From contig NZ_JANHDK010000001.1 of assembly GCF_024494725.1 (NCBI RefSeq), forward strand, positions 1 through 64,000: a DNA stretch of 64,000 bases, in the 5' to 3' direction. Of this stretch, positions 52,722 to 60,861 are shown one piece after another. The translations under genes were made by a program, and so were the position numbers. The notes beneath the pieces were generated by a model. That model had not been told where the DNA came from. It did not search any database and was given only the letters and a program-made list of their open reading frames with translations. Origin of the DNA: Haloplanus ruber (GTDB lineage Archaea > Halobacteriota > Halobacteria > Halobacteriales > Haloferacaceae). Each line of letters opens with the position of its first letter. Within the stretch, counting starts at the first letter, position 1.

Positions 52722-53906
52722 GTGACACGTCGGCTCTTCGGCACGCTCTGTGGGCTGGTGTTCTGTGCCAACTTCGGCCGGGTGGCCTTCGCCCCCCTCC
52801 TGGAGACGTTTCGGACCACGTTCACGGTCGGCACGGGAGCGGTCGGTCTCGTGACGACGCTCGTCTGGGTCGGCACCGCCGTCCCCCGGGTTCCGGTCGG
52901 CTATCTCGTCACGCGGGTGGCCCGCGGACGTATCGTCCTCGGTGCGGGTGTCCTCCTGACCGTCGCGTCGGCGCTGACCGCCACGACCACCTCCCTCCCG
53001 CTCCTCCAAGCTGGCGCCTTCGCCATCGGCGTCGCCTCCGGCGCGTACTACGCCGCGGCCGTCCCGCTCATCGGCGACCTCTACCCCGACGCCATCGGAC
53101 GGGCGGCCGGGATTCACGGCACCGCGGCGCAGGCGGCGGCAGTCGTCGCGCCGACGCTCACCGTCGCCCTCGTGGCTGCCGAATCCTGGCGGGCCGTCTT
53201 CTGGTTGCTGGCGGCGCTCGGTGTGGCGCTGACGCTTCTCTTTCTCGTCGTGGCCCGCCGGCGTGACGGCGGGGTGCCCAAAGGGGCGGACCACGACTTC
53301 GTCGCCGCACTGGGACACTGGCGGGTCATCCTCGCGGCCGTCGTGTTGATCGGCGGCACGGGCTTTGTCTGGCAGGGCGTGTTCAACTTCTATGTCACGT
53401 ATCTCGTCACGGTCAAGGAACTGGCCCCCGGTCGTGCGGGGACGCTGCTGACAGTGGTCTTCGCCGCCGGATTGCCGGCGTTCTGGCTCGGCGGCAGCCT
53501 CGCCGACCGCCTCCCACACGTCCCGTACATCCTGACGCTCGGCGGCGGCGTCGCCGTCGGCGTCGTGGCACTGACCCTTGCCGAGTCGACGGCTGCCCTC
53601 GTGGCCGTGAGTATCGTCCTCGGTCTCGTCGCCCACAGCCTCTTTCCGGCCCTCGACGCCTACGTCCTCGGCACGGTGTCGGACAACCGAGGGAGCGCCT
53701 ACGCCGTCTACGGCGGGTTGGCGCTCGTCGTCCAGGCCACCGGGAGCGGTGTCGTCGGCGCGCTGGGCGAACTCTACCCGTTCGACGCCATCTTCCGTGG
53801 CTTCGCCGGCGGCCTCCTCGCCCTGCTTGCCTGTCTCGCCGTCCTCCATCTCCGCGGTACTCTCCCGACGACGGCCGACGACCGGACGTATCAAACAGAT
53901 TACTGA
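52722..53906 (+). CDS. MFS transporter
   Basis: 394 residues with about twelve membrane helices in two halves. The conserved loop VGYLVTRVARGRIVLG lies after helix 2, the A-motif position. The GTG start (MTRRLFGTLCGLVFC...) gives a normal MFS N terminus; longer frames upstream are antisense to nnrD. Substrate unknown. Possibly co-regulated with nothing nearby: the following gene has its own TATA box. Confidence 0.88.
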   Translation: MTRRLFGTLCGLVFCANFGRVAFAPLLETFRTTFTVGTGAVGLVTTLVWVGTAVPRVPVGYLVTRVARGRIVLGAGVLLTVASALTATTTSLPLLQAGAFAIGVASGAYYAAAVPLIGDLYPDAIGRAAGIHGTAAQAAAVVAPTLTVALVAAESWRAVFWLLAALGVALTLLFLVVARRRDGGVPKGADHDFVAALGHWRVILAAVVLIGGTGFVWQGVFNFYVTYLVTVKELAPGRAGTLLTVVFAAGLPAFWLGGSLADRLPHVPYILTLGGGVAVGVVALTLAESTAALVAVSIVLGLVAHSLFPALDAYVLGTVSDNRGSAYAVYGGLALVVQATGSGVVGALGELYPFDAIFRGFAGGLLALLACLAVLHLRGTLPTTADDRTYQTDY

Positions 53907-53956
53907 ATGAGATTCTGGCGAAGCGTTTTTACCCTGGATTAGTAACCGAAGATGTG

Positions 53957-54565
53957 ATGTCAGGGCTGTTACCGTCACAGACGGACGGGGACGTGAGTGC
54001 GGAGGGCGATGGTGAGCTCCGCGTGCTGTCCCTGACGGACGACGACGCCGAAGACCTCATCGGCTCGATTTCGTCCGAGACGGCCCGTTCGATCCTGACC
54101 GCCCTAGAAGAGCGCCCTGCGACCGCGTCGGAACTCGCCGAGACGGTGTCGACCTCCCTCCAGAACGTCCGGCACCACCTCGGGAACCTCGAAGAGGCCG
54201 GGTTGGTCGAGGTGGCCGACACGCGATACTCGGTGAAGGGGCGCGAGATGAAGGTGTACGCCCCCACCCAGGACTCGCTGGTCGTCTGCGTGGGCGCGGA
54301 GGAAAACAAAGAGCGCTTTCTCGACTCACTGGAGCGGTTCGTGGGCGCCCTCGCCGTCATCGCGGTGGGGGCGCTTGCGGTCCAGCGAGCGTTCGGCACC
54401 GGCGTCGTCGACCTCGGCGGCCCCGGGACGGCGCCTCGCGTCGGCGACAGCGTCGGGAGCGCCGGTGGACCGCTTCTCGGTCTCGTCCCGCCGGGGGTTG
54501 CCTTCCTCGCTGGCGGCCTTCTCGTCCTCTCGCTGCTCGTCGTCTGGGACTACTACCGTCCCTGA
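53957..54565 (+). CDS. Membrane-anchored HTH regulator (ArsR-like)
   Basis: 202 residues. Residues 35-100 form a winged HTH (ETARSILTALEERPATASELAETV, QNVRHHLGNLEEAGLVEV). Then come two membrane segments (RFVGALAVIAVGALAVQRAF and PLLGLVPPGVAFLAGGLLVLSLLVVW). This pairs a DNA-binding head with a membrane anchor. The start is 28 nt after GTTTTTACC. The subtilase-like gene begins 6 nt downstream of its stop, so they form an operon. Confidence 0.85.
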   Translation: MSGLLPSQTDGDVSAEGDGELRVLSLTDDDAEDLIGSISSETARSILTALEERPATASELAETVSTSLQNVRHHLGNLEEAGLVEVADTRYSVKGREMKVYAPTQDSLVVCVGAEENKERFLDSLERFVGALAVIAVGALAVQRAFGTGVVDLGGPGTAPRVGDSVGSAGGPLLGLVPPGVAFLAGGLLVLSLLVVWDYYRP

Positions 54566-54571
54566 TCTGCC

Positions 54572-56284
54572 ATGTTCGATGCCTCCACAGCGCGTATCGC
54601 CCTCCTCGCGTTCGTGGTGGTGCTCGCGTTCGCACAGCCGGTTCCATCTTCGGTCGCCGGAGACGAGGCGACGGCAGCCACCTCGGACGGCGACGTCGGA
54701 CCGACAATCGGCTCGGCCGTCCAGCGGCATCCGTCGAGCGCCGGGGCGACGGCCGACGCGCTCCGGTCGGTGCGTGCCGACGCGGTCCACGAGCGTGGCC
54801 TCACGGGGTCGAACGTCCAGGTGGGTGTCATCGGTCGCGGCTTCGAGACGGGCAGTCGCGTCCTCGCGCCCCACGTCGTCGCGCGTCGGCAGGTCGGCGG
54901 TGGTCCGGGGTCGACGGCCCACGACACCGCCGTCGCCGAGGTGGTCTCCGAGACGGCGCCGTCGGCCGACCTCTATCTCGCGGGCGTGGGGCGGACGCCG
55001 ACGCCCGCGGAGTACGCGGCCGCCGTCGAGTGGCTGACCGACCAGGGGGTCGACGTCGTCGTCGACTCCGGGAGCTACTTCCCGAGCGTCGCCGGTGACG
55101 GCGGACAGATCACCGCCGCCGCGGAGGCGGCGGCGGCCGAGGGCGTGGTCTTCGTCACTTCGGCGGGCAACTACGCCGACCGTCACTGGGCCGGAACGGG
55201 CACCGCCGACGGCTGGGTCAGCTTCGCCGAAGACGACGCGGCCAACCACCTCGCGGACGGCGCGCGCGTTCGAGGGCGCGTCACCGCTCGCCTGCGCTGG
55301 GCGTCCGCCGCCGACTACGACCTCTATCTCTACCGCCGCCTCCCGAACGCTCCCGACCGCGTCGTGGCGAAGTCGGCGGCCGACGACGCCAGCCCGGGGA
55401 TGACCGTCGAGGGCATCGACGTCGCAGTCCCCCAGGGACGGTACTATCTCGCCGTCTACGCCGCCGACCCCGTCGCCGCTCCCGGTCGCGTGCAGGTGTT
55501 CGCCGCCCACCACGAACTCGAACACGCCACCGCCCACGGAAGCATGGTCGCGCCCGCGACGAGCGAACAGGTCGTCGCCGTCGGCGCGGCCGCGAACGGC
55601 GAGCGGACGGCGTACAGTTCCCTCTCCGAGAACGGCACCGTGGATCTGCTCGCGCCGGCGGACGCCGGCACGCAAACTGCCGACCTCGACGGGACGTCGG
55701 CCGCCGCTCCCTACGTCGCCGGCACCGCGGCGCTGATGGCGTCCGGCGGCAACGACCCCTCGCCGGAACGCGTCGAGGCCATCCTCGAACGCACCGCCGA
55801 CGGCGACGGCGGGTCCATCGACGCTCTCGCGGCCGTCGAGGCGACGCGTAGCCCCGACGACCCGGCCGGTACTGCCGGCATCGGCGATCCGGAAACTGAC
55901 GCCGGCGTCGACGACTCGGCCACCGCGACGACCGACCGCGCGGCGGGTGCCACCGCGTCGACGGAGTGGCCGGCGCGGAACCGATCCGACGACGGCACCA
56001 GCAACACCACCCGCGACGACGGCGGCGTGCGTCCCGTCGGGTCGGAGGCGGACGACGAGGAGAATGCGAACGGAAGCGCGGACGAACGCTCGGACGCCGG
56101 GCAATCCGGCAGCGATACCAACGGGAGCGAGGCTGGCGGCCGTGAGGAGGCCGGCAACGACACCGACCGAAGCGAGGCCGGCAGGGACGACCAAGCACGC
56201 GACGACCGGACGGGGACGACGGACGACGGCGACCGACGCCGTGCCGGCGCCGGGGACGACGGTGGGCAGGCTAGTGTCGGATAG
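54572..56284 (+). CDS. Subtilase-like (S8) protein lacking the catalytic Asp
   Basis: 570 residues. A signal peptide (MFDASTARIALLAFVVVLAFA) precedes a subtilisin fold. The His (H117, STAHDTAVAE), oxyanion Asn (N200, VTSAGN) and Ser (S376, DGTSAAAPYVAG) sites are present. At the usual Asp (VIDTG) it reads V86-I-G-R-G, so Gly88 replaces the Asp. An insert between Asn and Ser carries a beta domain (residues 205-320). The C-terminal 170 residues are Asp/Gly/Ser/Thr-rich and unstructured. It may be an exported pseudoprotease or a protease with an altered triad. A DUF5658-like gene follows after 36-39 nt. Confidence 0.82.
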   Translation: MFDASTARIALLAFVVVLAFAQPVPSSVAGDEATAATSDGDVGPTIGSAVQRHPSSAGATADALRSVRADAVHERGLTGSNVQVGVIGRGFETGSRVLAPHVVARRQVGGGPGSTAHDTAVAEVVSETAPSADLYLAGVGRTPTPAEYAAAVEWLTDQGVDVVVDSGSYFPSVAGDGGQITAAAEAAAAEGVVFVTSAGNYADRHWAGTGTADGWVSFAEDDAANHLADGARVRGRVTARLRWASAADYDLYLYRRLPNAPDRVVAKSAADDASPGMTVEGIDVAVPQGRYYLAVYAADPVAAPGRVQVFAAHHELEHATAHGSMVAPATSEQVVAVGAAANGERTAYSSLSENGTVDLLAPADAGTQTADLDGTSAAAPYVAGTAALMASGGNDPSPERVEAILERTADGDGGSIDALAAVEATRSPDDPAGTAGIGDPETDAGVDDSATATTDRAAGATASTEWPARNRSDDGTSNTTRDDGGVRPVGSEADDEENANGSADERSDAGQSGSDTNGSEAGGREEAGNDTDRSEAGRDDQARDDRTGTTDDGDRRRAGAGDDGGQASVG

Positions 56285-56320
56285 CTCACCCCGTCGGTTG
56301 ACGGCCTGTTTCGGGGGCCG

Positions 56321-56707
56321 GTGGTGACCCGCCGACAGATCTCCGAGTCCCAGATCGAGGAGTACTGGGATTGGATCGCCGTCGCGCTCTTTCTCCTGCT
56401 CGCGGTCGACCTGCTGACGACGCTCGCGGCGGCGCGGGTCGTCGGCCACGGCGCCGAGGCCAACCCGCTGATGCGGTGGTTGATCGACCGGCCAACGCTC
56501 GTCGTGATCGGTGCCCACCTCGTCGTCGTGGTGCTTGTCACCGGCTGTTTCCGCCTGCTCGTCGGTCGCCTGCGACGAACGCCGTCGCCGGCCGACTACT
56601 ACTTCGCGCTCCTGATCGAGGGGTGGCTGGGCACTCTCGTCGCCGTCGGTCTCGGCGTCTTCGCCAACAATCTCGCGGTGATCGTGTTGGGTCGCAGCCT
56701 GCTTTGA
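56321..56707 (+). CDS. DUF5658-like membrane protein
   Basis: 128 residues, or 127 from a second GTG at 56324. Three to four hydrophobic helices are seen, with DLLTTLAAARVVGHGAEANPLMRW, the EANP-type motif of the DUF5658 family. Function unknown. It follows the subtilase-like gene closely and may belong to the same unit. Confidence 0.72.
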   Translation: MVTRRQISESQIEEYWDWIAVALFLLLAVDLLTTLAAARVVGHGAEANPLMRWLIDRPTLVVIGAHLVVVVLVTGCFRLLVGRLRRTPSPADYYFALLIEGWLGTLVAVGLGVFANNLAVIVLGRSLL

Positions 56708-56753
56708 GGTCGTCGGCCCAACGGCGACGGCACGAGCCGAGCTTTTTATCCGG

Positions 56754-56770
56754 AGACGCCGCCAGCGTCT
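56754..56770 (+). promoter_or_regulatory. Small hairpin before the XPD start
   Basis: Perfect 6-bp arms AGACGC / GCGTCT with a 5-nt loop end 6 nt before the ATG at 56777. If transcription starts upstream, it would fold in the leader. A TATA-like CTTTTTAT lies at about 56742-56749, centred some 31 nt before the ATG. Confidence 0.35.
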
Positions 56771-56776
56771 GGATAC

Positions 56777-59125
56777 ATGGGCGAGACGTGGCGCGACGTG
56801 TTCGGCCACGAGGAGCCGTACCCGGACCAGGCCGACGGCATCGAGACGGCTATCGAGGCGGCCGACAAGGGTGGGTTCGCCGTCATCGAGGGAGCCTGCG
56901 GGACGGGGAAGACGATGCTCGCACTGACGGCGGGCATCGACCGGGTTCGCGACCCCGACTCCCCGTTCGAGCGGGTGGCCGTCCTCACGAGCGTCAAACA
57001 GCAACTCCGCCAGTTCGAGGCGGACGTCCGGACGATCAACGACGCGCTCCCCGCGGACTGGCGCCCCGTCTCGGCGCTGACGCTGGTCGGCAAAGCCGAC
57101 GTCTGTCCGTACAGCCGGGAACGCGTCGCTGGCGTCGACGACTCGACCGTCTACGACCGGTGTGAGGGACTCCGTGAGCGAACGCGAAACCTGACGGGAA
57201 GCGATGGGCAGACGACAGCCGCGGCGCTCGTCGACGACGCCCGCCGCGCCCAGACCGGAGTGCTCGATACGGGAAGCGGATCGACCGCCACCGCTCTGGA
57301 GACGGCCGGCGAGCCGACGCCGTATCCGCCGGATACCGCCGAGTACGGCGACACGGAGTACTGCCCTTTCTACGCCAGATTCCTGGACGACCTCCCGGAG
57401 GACGGCGACCCGGTCGAGGCCGTCCCCTTCGACTTCGCGGACCGTGGACTGCTCGATACCGACGATCTCGTCGCCCTGTCGGCGGGGCACGGTACCTGTC
57501 CGCATTCGATCCTCGGGGCGCTTCTCCCCCACGTCGAGGTGACTATCGGTAACTACTATCATGCCTTCGACCCGCGGACGGTTGGCTCGTTCACCGGCGC
57601 CCTCCTCGACGAGTCGACGTTCGTGATCTGTGACGAGGCCCACATGCTCGAACCTCGGGTGCGCGATTTGGTGAGCGACGGGGTGGGCGACGCCACCCTC
57701 CGAGACGCCGAGGCGGAGCTTACCCGGGTGATCCAGCCGGTCGAGTTCGACGATTCGGGGTCAGGTGCCGCCCAACGGGACGCGGACCTCGTCCGTGGCG
57801 AACTCGAGGAGACGGACGTGAGCCTCGCGGAACTGAAGGCGACGCGGTCGTTCGTGCGCGACCTGCGCGAGGAACTCGACCGGCAGGTCAGCGCCCACCT
57901 CGACCGGGAGCGTCCGGGGTGGCGCGCGTCGATGCGTGACCTCGACGACGACGAGATTCCGCTCCGGGACCCCGAGCGCCCGGGACCGGACGCGCTCACC
58001 GAGTGGGCCGACGGGGCGTACGGCGACGACGTGTGGGTGCGCGCCGAGGCGGTCGGCGCCGTCGTCGCACGGGTCCTGAACGAACTGGAGGAGGCCGACC
58101 GAGAGCGGGCGGCGCCGACGGTCGGTCGAGTCCTCGGCGCGTGGTATCGCGCAGACCACACCCGCTTTTTCCGGTCGGTCGATCTCTCGCGGACGTGGAA
58201 CGAGGCCGAACCCGGCGACTCGTGGCGCCGGGCCTACAACGCCCGGCTATCGCTGCACAACTGCGTTCCCGGCGACGCCATCGCCGACCGCCTCGACGAC
58301 TTCGGCGGCGGCGTGTTGATGTCGGCGACGCTCGAACCACTCGATGTCTTCCGGACGGTGACGGGTCTCGACCGCCTCGCCGACGACGGCCGCCCGGTCG
58401 TCGAGCGGACCTACGGCCTCGATTTCCCGCGCGAGAACCGCGAGAGCTTCGCGGTGGACGCACCGGCTTACACGTACGAGAATCGCGGCACCGTCGGCGA
58501 CGACACCGAGACGCGGCGGGTGTACGTCGACGCCGTCGCCGAGGTGGCCGGACGCGGCGGGAACGTCCTCGTGGGGATGCCGAACTACGCCGAAGCCGAG
58601 TGGATGGCCGGCCGCCTCGACGACCGCCTCGACTCGCCGGTCTTGCTCGACGAATCCAGCGACGACGGGGCGACCGAGGACCTGAAGGCGGACTTCTTCG
58701 CGGGCGAGGGAAAGACGCTCGTCACCAGTCTCCGGGGGACGCTCACCGAGGGCGTCGACTACCGGGGCGACCGCCTGCACGCGGCGGTGGTGTGTGGCGT
58801 CCCGTTGGTCGATACGACACGGCCGCGGACCCGGGCGGTCGTGACGGCGTACGACCGGGCGTTCGGCGGGGACGGCGACGGCCGTGACGGCTTCGAGACG
58901 GCGCTGACGGTGCCCGCGGTCCGGAAAGCCCGGCAGGCGGTCGGTCGCGTTATCCGCGGCCCCGAAGAGCGGGGTGTTCGGGTGTTCGTCGACGAGCGCT
59001 ACGCGCGCGACCGGTGGAACGGCGTCCGGGACTACATGCCGGCGTGGGAGCAGGCGGAGTTCCAGCCGGTAAGCCCGGATATGCTGTCGCTGGGGCTGGA
59101 TCGGTTCGAGGCGACAAGAGAGTGA
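56777..59125 (+). CDS. XPD/Rad3-type Fe-S DNA helicase
   Basis: 782 residues. Walker A is EGACGTGKT (38-46), and DEAH is at 286-289. Four Cys of a likely [4Fe-4S] cluster are C110 (DVCPYSRE), C129 (YDRCEGL), C196 (EYCPFYAR) and C241 (GTCPHSI), with a wider spacing between the second and third than in XPD of Sulfolobus. Helicase motifs near the end include VGRVIRGPEERGVRVFVDERY. It unwinds DNA 5'-3' in repair-type processes. In haloarchaea several Rad3-family paralogues exist, so the precise role is uncertain. Confidence 0.92.
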   Translation: MGETWRDVFGHEEPYPDQADGIETAIEAADKGGFAVIEGACGTGKTMLALTAGIDRVRDPDSPFERVAVLTSVKQQLRQFEADVRTINDALPADWRPVSALTLVGKADVCPYSRERVAGVDDSTVYDRCEGLRERTRNLTGSDGQTTAAALVDDARRAQTGVLDTGSGSTATALETAGEPTPYPPDTAEYGDTEYCPFYARFLDDLPEDGDPVEAVPFDFADRGLLDTDDLVALSAGHGTCPHSILGALLPHVEVTIGNYYHAFDPRTVGSFTGALLDESTFVICDEAHMLEPRVRDLVSDGVGDATLRDAEAELTRVIQPVEFDDSGSGAAQRDADLVRGELEETDVSLAELKATRSFVRDLREELDRQVSAHLDRERPGWRASMRDLDDDEIPLRDPERPGPDALTEWADGAYGDDVWVRAEAVGAVVARVLNELEEADRERAAPTVGRVLGAWYRADHTRFFRSVDLSRTWNEAEPGDSWRRAYNARLSLHNCVPGDAIADRLDDFGGGVLMSATLEPLDVFRTVTGLDRLADDGRPVVERTYGLDFPRENRESFAVDAPAYTYENRGTVGDDTETRRVYVDAVAEVAGRGGNVLVGMPNYAEAEWMAGRLDDRLDSPVLLDESSDDGATEDLKADFFAGEGKTLVTSLRGTLTEGVDYRGDRLHAAVVCGVPLVDTTRPRTRAVVTAYDRAFGGDGDGRDGFETALTVPAVRKARQAVGRVIRGPEERGVRVFVDERYARDRWNGVRDYMPAWEQAEFQPVSPDMLSLGLDRFEATRE

Positions 59126-59129
59126 CCCG

Positions 59130-59153
59130 GCGTGGGGGCGGCCGTCCCCACGC
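59130..59153. terminator. Hairpin between converging genes
   Basis: Perfect 8-bp inverted repeat GCGTGGGG / CCCCACGC with an 8-nt loop lies in the 46-nt gap between the XPD and zinc-ribbon genes. It has no T tract on either side, so it may only help termination or protect the 3' ends. Confidence 0.35.
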
Positions 59154-59171
59154 TGGGAGATCCGCGCCCGC

Positions 59172-59369
59172 TCAGCGCTCCGGTCGGCGCCCGCTCCAAC
59201 CCTCGCGGCACTCGTCGTCACAGAAGTGGAGGTGTTCGGCCGAGCCGTTGGCGATCCACGAGACGACGCGGTGCTCCGGCTCTGTAACGATCTTTTTGCC
59301 GCAGGTGTGACAGGTCGGCGCGTCGCTCTCGTCGACGTCCTCGCCGATGTCGGACGTGGGGTCGATCAT
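59172..59369 (-). CDS. Small zinc-ribbon protein
   Basis: 65 residues. Cys pairs CHTCGKK and HFCDDEC frame a middle segment (VSWIANGSAEHLHF), as in haloarchaeal DUF7576-like small zinc proteins. The ATG at 59369 is used; the frame is open further upstream but without a plausible start. A TATA-like TTTAAG lies about 31 nt upstream. Function unknown. Confidence 0.7.
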   Translation of the reverse strand: MIDPTSDIGEDVDESDAPTCHTCGKKIVTEPEHRVVSWIANGSAEHLHFCDDECREGWSGRRPER

Positions 59370-59397
59370 GTTTCCAGTCAGTAACGGGGACCCCATC

Positions 59398-60783
59398 TTA
59401 AATCCCGCTACCTCGGTCGGCGAGCGACGGCGACCGGGGGTGAGACGGCTGGATCGTCGCCCGCGCCGGCGGGTCCGTGATCGTCCGCTCGCGGCCACCG
59501 GGCCAGCGCACCGTGACCGCCTGCGGCGTCGCCGACCCGAGGCCGAAGTGGGCGACGGGTTCCATCTGACAGAGGTAGCCACTCCCGCCGTCGACGATTC
59601 GAGTCTGTCGGCCGGCGTCGGTTCGGAGTGTCACCCGGGCGCCACGCGCCGGGGCGCCGGCCGGCGTCTGTGGCACCACCCGGAGCCACCCGCCGTCGTT
59701 GGGGGCGCTGTACAGCGAGAGCGGCTGTGCCTCGGCCTCGCCACGAACCACGAGCAGTTCCAGGGTACCGTCGCCGTCTAAGTCGGCGACGGCGGCGCCG
59801 GTGCCCATCCCTTCGGGTTCGAGGGCATCGCCCACGTTCGTCTGTGTCCAGCCGTCGTCGCCGTAGGTCAGCAGGCGGTTCGGCGCGCCCAGACAGTTGA
59901 CGAACAGTTCCGTCCGCCGGTCGTTGTCGAAGTCGGCGGCGACGACGGTACGGACCCGTGCCGGGCGCGCGAGCGCCGACGGCGCGCCGTCCTGAAAGTG
60001 ATCGTCATCGCGCGCGAACAGTCGGTTCGCGCCGTTCCAGTTGCCACAGACGATACCGGGAGTCAGGGCGCCGTCGGGCGTCACGAGCGCCGCCCCACGG
60101 GCGTTCTCGTCGGGGTCGGCGACGCCGTACTCCCGAGCCACGTCGACGTACTTCCCGCCGACGTTCCGCAGGAGCAGGTTCGGCCCTCGTTCGGCGCCGA
60201 CGAACACGTCCGTCCGTTCCGAGAGGATTGGGCCGGTGGCGACCGACCGGCCGCCGGTGACGACGTCTAGGCCGACCGCGTCGGCGAGGTCAGTGATCCC
60301 GCCGTCGTCGCCCACCTCGTAGAAGCGCGCGGGAGCGCCGTAGCCGGTGACAAAGAGGCCGTAGCGACCAGTTCCGAGGCGGTCGACGGCGGCGACCGAG
60401 CGCCCCACGCGATAGTTCGCCCGACCCTGATTCACCGGATCGGCGAAGAGGTCACGCCACCGGTAGCCCTCGCCCTCCGGATCGAGGAGGAGGTCCGCCT
60501 CGGCGGAGGTGCCGCCGAAGGCGGCGACGTTGTGGACGTACACCTCCTCTCGGCCGTCGGCGTCGAGGTCGGCCGCGGCGACGCCGATGGCGTGGCGGCC
60601 ATCGTCGGCGAGGACGCCACAGGCGGCGTTGACGACGCTACCGTCCTCAAACCGGAGGACGCGGTTGGCGTTGCCGAACCCGGCGACGAAGACAAGAGGA
60701 CCGTCCGACCCGGGAGTGACGGCTGCGCCGTAGCCCCGAAAGGGCGGGTTGTCGGCGAATAGGCCCGAACGGTCCTCGAACAT
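59398..60783 (-). CDS. FG-GAP/ASPIC-UnbV repeat protein without signal peptide
   Basis: 461 residues. Several FG-GAP-like beta-propeller repeats (AAADLDADGREEVYVHN, AADFDNDRRTELFVNCLG, AVADLDGDGTLELLVV) contain Ca2+-binding-type D-x-D-x-D loops. The C-terminal ASPIC/UnbV domain (RGARVTLRTDAGRQTR, ARFGLG-like HFGLGSA, VRWPGG) ends the protein. Relatives (CRTAC1-type) are normally secreted, but here the protein begins directly at the first propeller blade. It may act in the cytoplasm, or be exported by an unrecognised route. Confidence 0.85.
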   Translation of the reverse strand: MFEDRSGLFADNPPFRGYGAAVTPGSDGPLVFVAGFGNANRVLRFEDGSVVNAACGVLADDGRHAIGVAAADLDADGREEVYVHNVAAFGGTSAEADLLLDPEGEGYRWRDLFADPVNQGRANYRVGRSVAAVDRLGTGRYGLFVTGYGAPARFYEVGDDGGITDLADAVGLDVVTGGRSVATGPILSERTDVFVGAERGPNLLLRNVGGKYVDVAREYGVADPDENARGAALVTPDGALTPGIVCGNWNGANRLFARDDDHFQDGAPSALARPARVRTVVAADFDNDRRTELFVNCLGAPNRLLTYGDDGWTQTNVGDALEPEGMGTGAAVADLDGDGTLELLVVRGEAEAQPLSLYSAPNDGGWLRVVPQTPAGAPARGARVTLRTDAGRQTRIVDGGSGYLCQMEPVAHFGLGSATPQAVTVRWPGGRERTITDPPARATIQPSHPRSPSLADRGSGI

Positions 60784-60861
60784 ACCCCTCCCAAAGGGCG
60801 CGGGGTTAAGAGTCGCACGCTCCGCGAGGGATCGGCGCCCATCTGTCGGTCTCCGGGGGGA

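Noticed and set aside
51840-53978. A 712-codon minus-strand frame
   Set aside because: Covers nnrD and the MFS gene in wrong phases; low-complexity Arg/Gly/Asp composition.
54326-57643. An 1105-codon minus-strand frame over the subtilase and XPD genes
   Set aside because: Composition is Arg/Gly/Val-rich, with no signature and no promoter; it is the antisense of well-supported genes.
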